Assembly (NCBI GenBank): GCA_029945375.1
Contig: CM057065.1
Span: 1,922,001 to 1,986,000 of the forward strand
Direction: 5' to 3'
DNA: 64,000 nt
DNA from: Agaricus subrufescens
Lineage: Eukaryota; Basidiomycota; Agaricomycetes; Agaricales; Agaricaceae
The translations under genes and the position numbers were made by a program. Positions 22,480 through 32,036 of this stretch are shown piece by piece (the first letter of the stretch is position 1; each line of letters begins with the position of its first letter). The notes below the pieces were generated by a model, which was given only the letters and a program-made list of their open reading frames with translations, was not told the origin of the DNA and did not search any database.

Positions 22480-23030
22480 TTAGATTATACAGAAATCTAT
22501 GGTCAGTGCACAACTCACTCTCTGTTTCTTGTGAGGTATGTCACCACCGGCACTCGTTTCCTTTACCCCATTTTCAATGGGATCCGTACCTATGTCCCTT
22601 TTCCTTTTAGGTACAGCGATCTCTGGCTGGACCTCCTTGGCTTTGCCTTTGCGCTCTTTACGTCTCCTGATACGCGCCATCATCTCCCGACTATAGATTC
22701 CTCTCGAACCGGAAGGTTTATCTTTTTCAACCGTGACTGAAGGGGAGCCTGGAGGTGAACTGCTAATAACAATTACTGGAAACATGATTAGTCTAATCAT
22801 ATTGCAGAATGAATGAATTTTGACCTACTTTCTCTTTTTTTTGCATCTTTCGCTTCTCGGAGTGCGCGTTCTTTCCTCCAGGCTGCGCGCTCTTCCTTCC
22901 AGGCTTCCTCGTCCAGCTGGCTCTGGAACGGCGGAGTAGCACCAGAATAATCAAAGTAATGAATTGACGAAGAATCTGGCTCAGTGAAACAATCAAAACC
23001 ACTTCCAGAAGCGGGAAATTGAGAGCTCAT
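22480..23030 (-). CDS. Hypothetical basic coiled-coil protein in the transposon
   Basis: ATG 23030 gives MSSQFPASGSGFDCFTEPDS, then a charged helix DEEAWKEERAAWRKERALRE. An intron of about 60 bp near 22770-22830 leads to VIVISSSPPGSPSVTVEKDK and the basic helix REMMARIRRRKERKGKAKEV. An upstream in-frame ATG at 23135 would add 35 residues. The basic-helix composition resembles DNA-binding accessory proteins, but no family is recognised. It lies on the same strand as, and upstream of, the Tnp2-associated gene. Confidence 0.4.
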
Positions 23031-23639
23031 AGTCGATGCTCGTTGTAGCGAAGGATAGGAGATGATGGCTTTTCGATCATAGTCTTCAACCTTTATATGT
23101 GGTCCCTCGGCGATACTCGTAAGGCTTTCTCGCAATTACTTCATCTCTTTGCCCATCAATGACCATTGCCACTGGGTACGGAATTCCAGGCATCCCCGCC
23201 TATCCATCTGGAGTCGTTTCCGATGGACAAGACCCGTATCGGTACCAGCACTTAGGCCTTGCGTATTGATGGTTGTCATGAACAACTCTTCGCTTCTCTT
23301 GTATCGGCGGACCTTTGCAAACATCTGTCTCGTCATCTCCCGGCCTTTGTTCGGTTCATTCCTCACTTTTGGATCCGGAACTTGGATTATCGGTCGTCGG
23401 AGTTCAGGTTCGTCGCTGCAAATGCTACTACATTAATTCTTTTATACTAGTCAGAGAAATCGTTCAACAGGCCGCACTCCTACTTCTTCCAATTTGTACA
23501 TAGTAGGTCGGTCCTCTTTTCTCGAACCATCCAAAGTAGGACATTCACTATCTCTAGTGTAATCACAAACCTATGCGGTTTCCAAACATTTGTTTTGTCC
23601 TTGCCCGATCTCTATTCGGACCGGACATGATCAATTATT

Positions 23640-23785
23640 CCTCATGAAGTCGTCGGAGCTTAGGTCGTCGGTCATCGGTCGTCGGTTACTGGTCGTCGGT
23701 CATCGGTCGTTGGTTACTGGTCGTCGGTCGTCGGTCGTCGGTCGTCGGATATTGGTCGTCGGTCATTGGGTTACTGTCTTTTGTT
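23640..23785 (+). repeat. GGTCGTC-type tandem repeat
   Basis: Imperfect short tandem repeat built from TCGTCGG, with CATCGG and TTACTGG variants and at least a dozen units; coding use is unlikely. Confidence 0.85.
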
Positions 23786-24223
23786 ATCCAATATCATAGG
23801 TTCGCAATTGTTACAAGGTTCCGCTACAAGCGCCGTTGCATTTTCTATACGAGTTGGATTGATGTTTAAAGCGCCTTGCCCTTCCCTCCTCCCCCAAGTT
23901 CGTTTTATAGGTCAGTCTCCCTTCCAGAGCCATTCAAAATGGAGCATCAACGTTGAATTTATTTATTAATGTTTTAATCTTCAGATTGCGTGTTGAAAAG
24001 CTGTATAATATTCCGATCACGATTGAATCTGGTGTTTCGGCATGGCGGTGAACGGCTTCGGTTGGATGGTGCGTAATGTTTCAACCGCCCTCCAGGAGAA
24101 TGAGCTGATTACCAGATTCGTTCCTAATTCTTTCTTGGCTACCGATTCAGATCGTCAACCGCTTCACATATTTAAAGGCTCATGTAGTCGATTAATGTGA
24201 GTACTTAGAGCAACTCTCTGCCA

Positions 24224-25099
24224 ATGGCGACTCAACGAAAAACTAGAAGCGCTACAAACGCCTCAACGCTATCATCCAATCCCAGTGGTCCGACTGTGCC
24301 GCCAAAGGCTGCAAAAGCCAAAGGCTCAAAGAGGTACCTGGTTCTTAATCAATGTATACTAATCATCCGCCTCTGATGCCGCTCCAGGAAAGAAGCACAA
24401 AAATCTTGCCCTCCGAATGTCGACGAGAATGGTGTCTCATCCCTAGCCCCAACGAAGAGGAGTTCGAGGAAAAGGTTGGCTTTCATATCTCGCCATAAAC
24501 GTCTTCTGACCCCCTTTGAGGAAAACCACACGTAGCGACGAGTCTATTCATGTAGAGGATGAGCCCTCGACGCCAATGGAAGTTGATACAGCTGCTGAGT
24601 TAATGGAGCCTACCGCTGAGGAAGAGCTATCTATCGAAGAGGTATATTCAGTTACATATTTTCTTATTTTATTTTAATGACTACCGACAAATAGGCTTCA
24701 AAGACCACGAATTCCACCTTGACGAAGAAGTCTGCCTCGACGAGGAAGTCTGTATCGACGAAGAAGTCCGCCTCGACGAAGAAGTCTGCCTTGACGAAGT
24801 CTGCCTCGATGAAGAAGAATGACCCAGGAGATGAGAAGGGGTCCGAGAATGAGAGTGACCCAGGAGATGAGGAGGGGTCCGAGAATGAGAGTGACCCGGG
24901 AGATGAGGAGGGGTCTGACAGTGACTTGGGAGATGAGGAGGGTTCTGAGAGTGGGGCTCAATCGAGTGACGAGATGGACGATGAAGATGGTGTGGATGAA
25001 GAGGCTCGAAAGGAAACACATAAGGGGCTGAAACGAAGGTATCAAGATGAGGATAATGGCAAAGATGTAGGGAAGGGGAAAAAACCAAAGAAATGCTAG
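24224..25099 (+). CDS. Lys/Ser repeat and acidic repeat protein carried by the transposon
   Basis: Four exons (24224-24333, 24388-24474, 24521-24641, 24696-25099) with clean GT...AG introns in frame. It begins MATQRKTRSATNASTLSSNP. The last exon holds five to six degenerate TKKSAS units (TRKSVSTKKSASTKKSAL) and then three copies of a DPGDE(E/K)GSENES-type acidic unit. It ends with a basic tail (GLKRRYQDEDNGKDVGKGKK). Alternating basic and acidic repeats suggest a nuclear or chromatin-associated disordered protein. It has no recognised domain, and the intact splicing suggests it is functional or recently captured. Strand is opposite to the Tnp2-associated gene. Confidence 0.6.
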
Positions 25100-25351
25100 C
25101 TTTTTGTTGGGGCCTTTACCGAAATTTCATAGGATTATTCTTTTATTATTCTCCTAACTTAAACCCGGTTTAATTTTGACTATTTCACATATTAAGTAAG
25201 GAATTCCCCAATTATATAAGTCAGGGAAGTGAAAGTTAGTCTTGGAAATATCTCGCTTACAAGATAGGGTAAGCACAGATCAAAACTCTGGATTAGTCAA
25301 GTCCTAGTCAAGTCTATACCCTACATTCACACGTACATAAGCTCGGTGATC

Positions 25352-25375
25352 TCCCTAACCCCGGGTCTCACAGTG
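25352..25375 (-). repeat. Right terminal inverted repeat
   Basis: Reverse complement begins CACTGTGAGACCCGGGG; mirror of the left end. Confidence 0.85.
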
Positions 25376-25378
25376 CCT

Positions 25379-28300
25379 TGTAAAGAATGCTCCCGAATTC
25401 CAGGACCCTTTCTACATACATGCACTCACCGCGTTTGATAATAATCATCTCGAAGAGGGTCCTGACGCCTTTCGCAGCTCCCTATTTGTAAGATCGCCCA
25501 CTTCCATGCTTTCTTTGCCTGATGTTCCCTCTGCTTAGGAGGATTCACGACGTTCGGAATTTGTCAAGTTAGGGGTACTCAAAACAATGCCTTTACGCAT
25601 GCTCGATCCTGCCGACATTGATCCTCGATGGCTGATTACATGTCGATTCAAATGTTGTACCGCAACTAAAGCCAAAAGGCCTTGCAGTTGTGGCCCTTCT
25701 TGTCCGGTAGGTCCATCTTACTATCCATATCTAATCGTTTACTGATTCATTGAAGGCTGATTGGGAAGAATGCGTGGAGGACGATTATGTGACCAGAACG
25801 GCCAACTTCTTCTTCAATATATGCAGCTGCTCAGATCGCCTCATCCGCCAGCTTGAAATGAGGAAAGCACATTTTCCGGAGCAAGATATCACGATATTCC
25901 TCAATTTGAAACGTTCCGGATGGGTAGAGTATTGCTTCACCGATCCAGACGACTATGGATCCGAGTGGACGTATTATTTTTATTATATTTTCCCGTTCGC
26001 GACTGATCCTTCTAGTGCCGACCCTTTCACCCCTGAAGACCGTGGCTTCATCACCCCTCTCTGTTCTATGTCCCCCCCTACTACTTCTTACAGCATAGGA
26101 AGATCACTCGTTGAGTCTCTCGAGTCCCCCATCACTTCTGTTTCTCAAGACGAAAGGCTATCTCCCGAACTTCCTATGCTCCCCATCCCTCCTGTCCCTC
26201 GATACAAAAGGCCACTCCCTGAACCTCCCAAGCCCCCCATTCCTTTTGTCCCCCGATACAAAAGGCCACTCCCTGAACCTCCCAAGCTCCCCATCCCTTC
26301 TGTCTCCCTACACAAAAGATCACTCCCTGAACCTCCCAAGATTGACAAGGTTGCCTCCATGGTCACGAGGTGTGATTGTAAGAGAATCAATTTTCACATT
26401 ATCTGTTCTTGGGTTTTGATGCTATGATACATTTTCTAGTGATGTCATTGATTCACCCAGAAGCCACACGCGGAAATCCTCTCCCTTCTCCGGCCTGCCA
26501 TCCCGGAACTCGCTCGACAACACTCTCCAGAGTACAATATTTTATCGCTGATACTCAAAGGCAAAAGAGGTCGTACTGGATAATTGGCGTAGCCGGATCT
26601 GGAAAGACAGCGATCATGCGCACCATAGACGAGAATCTACCCAACAACGTCACTGTCAGCATTCCTATCTCCCTTCCCTCGGAGAATCAGGATGAGACAA
26701 AAATCATTACAACTATTGCCTATGAACTTGCCCTCCATCACGAACCATATAGGCAATTCATAAAGGATGAACTTATTTTCGACCCATCATTCCTCTCTAA
26801 ATCAACAACCGCACAATTCTATCAGCTCATAGTCAGACCATTCATTCATCAGCTGCCCCACTCTTCTGAAGATAGTTGTATTCTGATTCTCATTGACGGG
26901 TTGGATCGATCATGCGATGAAGAAAGTCAGCGTACGGTGACTGCACTCATCTCGAACTTCTGTATCAAATACCCGGCTTCGCCACTTGTATGGGTGATTT
27001 CTAGTCGCCCCGAACCTTGCATCATCAACATCCTGGAAGATGTAGAGGATGCTTATGAAAAAGAAGAAATTGATGTCAATGGAACGGAGGCCCGTGACGA
27101 CGTCCAACATTTCCTGCGAGACGAGTTGAACCGAATTGCGAACAGATCCCTAGAGGTTGAATCTTCTCAATGGCCCAGAGAATGTGATCTCATGAAGATT
27201 GCAGCTGCGTCGCAGGGTTTTTTCGCGTACGCCGCGTCTGTGGTCGAATCCATAAAGAACCCAGGGGGAGATCCCGATTCGAGACTCCGGCAAGTATTGG
27301 AATTTATTGACTTAGCTTCCGTATCTGGGAATTGGCTCGACAAGGAACCAGTGATATTACTCAAACCATTATACTCTCCTATCGCGAAAAAGATTCATCC
27401 TTCTAATGCAAAAGACACTTGGCCTTGGCTGCTAAAGATGATAGAATGCCCACATAGCTTGCGCTTCATTTCTAATTGGTTGGGCGTGACAGAGGAGGTA
27501 GTCTACAGAATCACCTACTTCCTTCATTCCGTCTTGCGCGTGCCAAATTCAGACCAGGTTGATTCAAGGGGGATCGAATGTGTCCACACGTCTTTTATTG
27601 ACTATATTCGAACTTCCTGGATGCGAAAATGGGGCTCAGATATCCGAGATCTCATCACACGGCTTGACCGCTCCTGTGTACGAAGAATTCTCGAAGAGTC
27701 ACCAAATGGTATCAACCAAGCGACTTTACTTGAATAATTGACATCTGACAAAGCTTTACAGGTACACTCAAAAATACATCAAGAACTGTTTTCAACATCA
27801 GGCTCTCATGGCCAGGAGGCCTCGACAACGATGGTATTCTCGTGCCTGAAGATGAAGAGATGAAGTTCAGGATGTTTAAAGCAGCAGCAAAGCATACGGT
27901 CTCGCACATGGGGGACAATGATCCGAAATTTGAGGAACCATTTTATTTTCGTGCTTTGACGACGTTTGAGAACGAGTGTTTTGAGAATGAACTCCATGTT
28001 TTTTCTCGATTTTTATTTGTGAGTGAAGGCGATCTCTTCGATTACTTACATGTGTTAATTTTTTTGATAGGATGAGTCGCGACGTACAAAGTTCATGGAA
28101 CATGGAGTGCTCAAGGAAATACCAATCAGAACGATTAGTGTTACTGATTTCAATGAACGGTGGCCGATTAGATGCCAATTCAGAACACCAGATGCACGCC
28201 CCCATCCGTGCAGTCCTTCTTGTCAAGTGAGCTTAGCACCCGCTTTTACTGTCGCTATATTGACATATCCTTTGCCAAGGTCAATTGGGTCAAAAGTGAA

Positions 28301-28534
28301 GAGAAGGACCAGGTCTTGTGGACGACTACTAATATGGTATTCGGTCGATGTGATTGCTCGAAGCGTTTAGCCTACCAACTGGAGAACGAGAAGACAAAAT
28401 GTTCTGATCGTCTTCTCAGGGTGTTCATAAATCTACATCATACAGGGTTTGTCGAATGGCAATTTACTACGGAAGATGAGGGGTCAGAGTGGGTTTATTA
28501 TATTCCTTATTCTTTCTTGTCAACGCAGGGATAG
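25379..28534 (+). pseudogene. Dual-NACHT gene copy 1/2, 3' part beyond the transposon
   Basis: Continues the gene cut at 18706. It has the end of the A-side domain (PFYIHALTAFDNNHLEEG, MLDPADIDPRWLITCRFKCC, CSCGPSCP, ADWEECVEDDYVTRTANFF, NICSCSDRLIRQLEMRK), a repeat-bearing linker, then the B half on exon 26440-27708. NACHT-B has Walker A GVAGSGKTAIMRT and Walker B CILILIDGLDRS. Exon 27762-28018 (257 nt) and two more exons end in EGSEWVYYIPYSFLSTQG (stop 28532-28534). The exons here are open and splice in frame. The B half could still be expressed from a new promoter, but the complete gene is broken by the transposon and by the lesions in its 5' part. Confidence 0.8.
26180..26341 (+). repeat. 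54-bp coding minisatellite in the NACHT linker
   Basis: Three units of 54 bp encode PRYKRPLPEPPK(P/L)PIP-type 18-residue repeats between the A-side Cys-rich domain and NACHT-B. Confidence 0.9.
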
Positions 28535-28775
28535 ATGTTTTCATTCGGTTGTTGTTGGTATTATGCCAGTGATTCGTTGAAATGTAATCGGCTGGAAATA
28601 TGATACTTGTGTATGAGAAAGCCCGAATGTGATTGTCTAAGCGTTTTACAATTGTTTCCGGATCAGGCTGGGTTTCAAAATCTCTATGTTCAAGAATCGG
28701 GCATCAGCTTCAAGGAGTTCAGCTTCTTCCTCTTCGTTTTTAATGCCAAGAATTGCCTTTTCGCTCTGGTAGCAT

Positions 28776-30541
28776 ATGCCAAGCCACATGGAACACAAAT
28801 TAGTGGATGGCACACTAGGAGTATTTACTCCCGTACGATTCCCCTGCGGACGTGTTGCGACTAATCGACTCGTGAAGGTATGCATACAGTCCACTCATTA
28901 GTCCTCTAGTTGACCATGACTGCAGGCACCGATGTATGAACATCTCGCAAATTTCTTTCGTGGCTCACCTAATGAATTTCACCTTGCTCTTTATTCTATC
29001 TGGTCGCGGTATGAATGGGGTATGGTCATTACTGGAAACGTGCAGGTCTCTCAAACACATCTGACCCTCGGAAGAGATACCGTCGTGCCCAAATACCTGG
29101 ACGATGCCTCAATTGAGCCGTTTGAGGCTCTTGCGCGTACGATAAAAGGGCCGGACCGTCGTACGCTAGCAATTTTGCAACTCTCTCATACTGGTCGTCA
29201 ATCACCGAATATTATTGGAGGTCGATTTCCATTTGCAAAACCCCTCGCGCCGAGTGCCATTCCTGTTGGAAGGAATTTAACTCTGGATGATCCTATTGCT
29301 CTACTGTTTCATAAAATTCTATTTCAAACACCCGAGGAAATGTCGCGGATGGATCTTGGCGTGGTTTTAGATGAATTTCGGAGGGGAGCTCGTTTGGCTC
29401 AGAAGGCGGGATTTGATGGTGTTGAACTGCATGTCGCACACGGATGTGAGTGTTGTGTTGAATCTTACTATCCCCGTTTTTCATTCGTCGAAATATTAGA
29501 CCTGTTGGCTCAGTTCCTATCCCCGAAAGTAGGCGTGAATTTTTGCACTGAAATTACTTTCCTGACCCTCGAGTCGCCTAGTCGAATCATCGTCAAGACT
29601 TATACTCTGTGCATCATGAAAATGGCCTTCATTTTCTTCGTCAAATTATAGATGCCATACGGACCGATGCTCCATCACGCTTCGTCATTGGAATCAAACT
29701 GAATGCATCTGACTATGTTGATGTCCCTCGGGATGGCTCCAGTCCCACTGTATCTTCTGGAGAGACGCGCGCATTTCAACACGTCCTTGACATCGCCAAA
29801 TGGGGCACGGTTGACTTTATCGACATCAGTGGTGGTGATTATGAGAATCCAGGTATGTTGCTGTATGGAGTATCGCTAGTCCAACTACATCTCACTATTT
29901 ATATAGGTTTCATGACTTCATCAACGGAAGTCAAAACAGGACGCCGACAAGCATTATTCTCCCGCTTTTCTCAACAAATTCTCAAAGCTCTCGACAATGC
30001 TGGATACCATTCACCTTGTCGCCCCGTGATCATGCTCACAGGCGGCTTACACACGCCCAATCTTGTTAAATCTGCGCTCCTGTCTGGTCAAACGGATATG
30101 GTCAGTATTGGGCGAGCTTCTGTGGTTTGCCCCGAGATACCGCATATCATGGCTGCATATGAGAGAGGACAAGAGGAAATCGATGGTGATGCACTTTTCG
30201 CTAGTGAACCGGAGCAATCTATTCCGATTTACTTGGAAGTTTGGCCTGTTGGCACTCTCTGGGCCAGTTTGAGTAAAGTGAAATTGGTGGGGGCGGGACT
30301 CAAAATGGCGTGGTACATACTCGTGATGCGCAGATATGCTCTGACGGAACTACGTCGACAAAATCAAGGGTTCAATTCGGTCGAGCTTGTTCTGAAGAAA
30401 CCTGAGCCTACGATATATCCGTTATGGTTGCTACTCGAGATGTACATCTGGGTTGCGGATCCTAAACGGCATACCTTGGCATACTTTGCTTTTGGGTTAT
30501 TCATTCCTCTGTTGGCCGGAGCTATTTTTGTGTTCGTTTAA
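28776..30541 (+). CDS. Old Yellow Enzyme-like NADH:flavin oxidoreductase with C-terminal membrane segment
   Basis: FMN-dependent ene-reductase family (TIM barrel). Five exons (28776-28877, 28926-29445, 29500-29528, 29582-29852, 29907-30541) give 518 residues in frame. ATG 28776 begins MPSHMEHKLVDGTLGVFTPV, followed by FPCGRVATNRLVKAPMYEHL. Family blocks are QLSHTGRQSP, the active-site region GFDGVELHVAHGYLLAQFLS, FLRQIIDAIR, DFIDISGGDYENPG and the phosphate-binding part VIMLTGGLHTP and MVSIGRASV. The C-terminus adds a hydrophobic segment, TLAYFAFGLFIPLLAGAIFV, which is outside the usual barrel and may anchor it to a membrane. It sits inside the NACHT array where the sister intergenic region has no such gene. 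Confidence 0.85.
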
Positions 30542-31123
30542 ATCGATTGCGGTTGATTCCGCTGTTCAGGTGAGTTTGTTGTTGGTGATTGGCAATGGCT
30601 ACTCTGATACCCAACTCTCAAGCTTTGGTTACTGAAGTATCCTTTGGGACGAGGAGCTGGCACGATGCATATAATCGACTCCGAAAGCAAGCATGGATCG
30701 TTGTTTACCGCCATGAAACGAGCCATGTCATCTGCGGGCCCCGTTGTTGATTCATCCCGCAGGGGAGGGCATGGCATAGTTTCTATGGTGTTTGTGCCGG
30801 TACATGCTCCAATCGTCCACGCTTTTGCTCTTGTGGAGGTGCTCAGCACAAGTAGACGGATTTTAACCTACGAATATTGGAATTGACTGGTAGTTTATCG
30901 GGCTGATAACACGGGAATTGCTTATTGCAGCGATGAGAAAAGGAGCTAAAATCTTCAAAATGTAGATGTCTAGTGATTCCATTATATATGGCACTGTTGT
31001 AAAGAACAATCCTTTAATGGACTCTAAGATTTCCGTTTAGCGACTACTAAGCCGTGGTATGTAGGACTTGTCAGAATCACGAAGTGCTTATACATTCTAA
31101 TGTTGATATGACGACGCGTAGCA
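30542..31123. other. Spacer with duplicated intergenic sequence
   Basis: A 30644-30886 open frame has no support. From about 30890 the sequence (TCTAGTGATTCCATTATATA and following) recurs at about 37810, 44410 and 46090, so it belongs to the duplicated unit. Confidence 0.6.
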
Positions 31124-31870
31124 TTATCTGCTTCCAAAAAGGAAAGCACGCGCTTCCACGTCCTCAGCCCAAGGAGCGGACTAAAAAGTGGTATTAATAG
31201 CAGGGGAGGAGGAAGAGGACTGTTATATACATACCAAAGAAGTAAGGTCCGTGATTGTTGAATGGCAGTAAGCGAAGTCGAATGAGAGTTGGTGAGTTTG
31301 GGTCATAGTCACCGGTGTACTCGCCCTATAAATGCGATGAGATTGTGACTCCACGAGACAATGGTTCGGCGCTGCTTACCTTGAGAGAGACCTCTAACTG
31401 ATTCCATTCAGTATTATTTTGATGGCCTCTGTATTCAGTAAGCTGCTCGGCCTCGAGATCTAGTCCTAACATAGCAGACACGGTCTCTGATATGCAGAGG
31501 CCGTAGTTTGCAAAAGCGATCTGGACCTGGTCATGATTCTTCTCGAGGTAGAATGAATTCCTTGATAGCCTCCTCGGCTCTGTAGGCTAGATCGTTCAGA
31601 CTCTCGCCTTCGGGAAACTTGACGTCGCGTCCAAGGGATTTGAAGTCTGGGAATATACATTCCTCACAATACTCGTCTATGATTTGTTTCCAGAGGGTGG
31701 CCTTCGGTTATACTGAGGTATTGCTCTCGCAGCTTCTGGGAGACGACCATAAGCGGTTTGGGATCTGCGTAGTGACTGGAGACAGCGAGAGCAGTCGAAT
31801 GTGCACGAAGGAGGTCTGAGGCGTAGGTGTGCGTGAGTCGGACGGATGAGTCATGAAAGTACGTTTCGAG
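31124..31870 (-). pseudogene. Histidine-phosphatase relic 1 (5'-truncated)
   Basis: Matches the 3' exons of the gene at 46232-47272: FHDSSVRLTHTYASDLLRAH, LMVVSQKLREQY, a frameshifted middle, GEYTGDYDPNSP and a last exon ending at 31124. The first exons, with the catalytic RHGES motif, are missing and replaced by the upstream DNA of the NACHT gene at 32037. The second catalytic histidine block (SHG in intact copies) reads NYG. A frameshift near 31640 also breaks it. Confidence 0.8.
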
Positions 31871-32036
31871 TGCAGCTGCTTGCTAAATTTGTTTGGTGAG
31901 TTGTGGTTGTTTGAACAGATGAAATGCCAGTGGTGCTGTGTGAGAACCAGTCTTGATATGTCCACTTATTGGCATTTTGCCCACAGCGCCCGTCTCGAAT
32001 CCAACTCTCATCTCTCTAGCCTTAGAGGAGCGGTAT

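Larger units (their letters stand above)
18707..25375. mobile_element. CACTA-like DNA transposon, 6.67 kb, inserted in NACHT copy 1/2
   Basis: The left end reads CACTGTGAGCCCCGGGGCTA (18707) and the right end, read inward on the other strand, CACTGTGAGACCCGGGGTTA (25375). These are terminal inverted repeats of 24 bp with two mismatches. CCT flanks both sides (18704-18706 and 25376-25378) and the uninterrupted sister copies have a single CCT there, so it is a 3-bp target duplication. CACTA/CACTG ends and 3-bp duplications are features of the CMC (EnSpm/CACTA) superfamily. Inside are a hairpin-rich region, a Tnp2-associated protein gene, a coiled-coil protein and a Lys/acidic-repeat protein. 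Confidence 0.85.

Noticed and set aside
23640..23785. CRISPR-like spaced repeats
   Set aside because: Fungal context, repeat units of about 7 bp without unique spacers; it is a microsatellite.
24681..25088. Long antisense frames with SRQTSSSRRTSS-type repeats
   Set aside because: Mirror of the Lys/acid repeat gene on the plus strand; that strand has proper start, introns and stop.
30644..30886. Small gene after the Old Yellow Enzyme (MGRGAGTMHIIDSESKHG...)
   Set aside because: An equally long antisense frame overlaps it and no domain or duplicate supports either.
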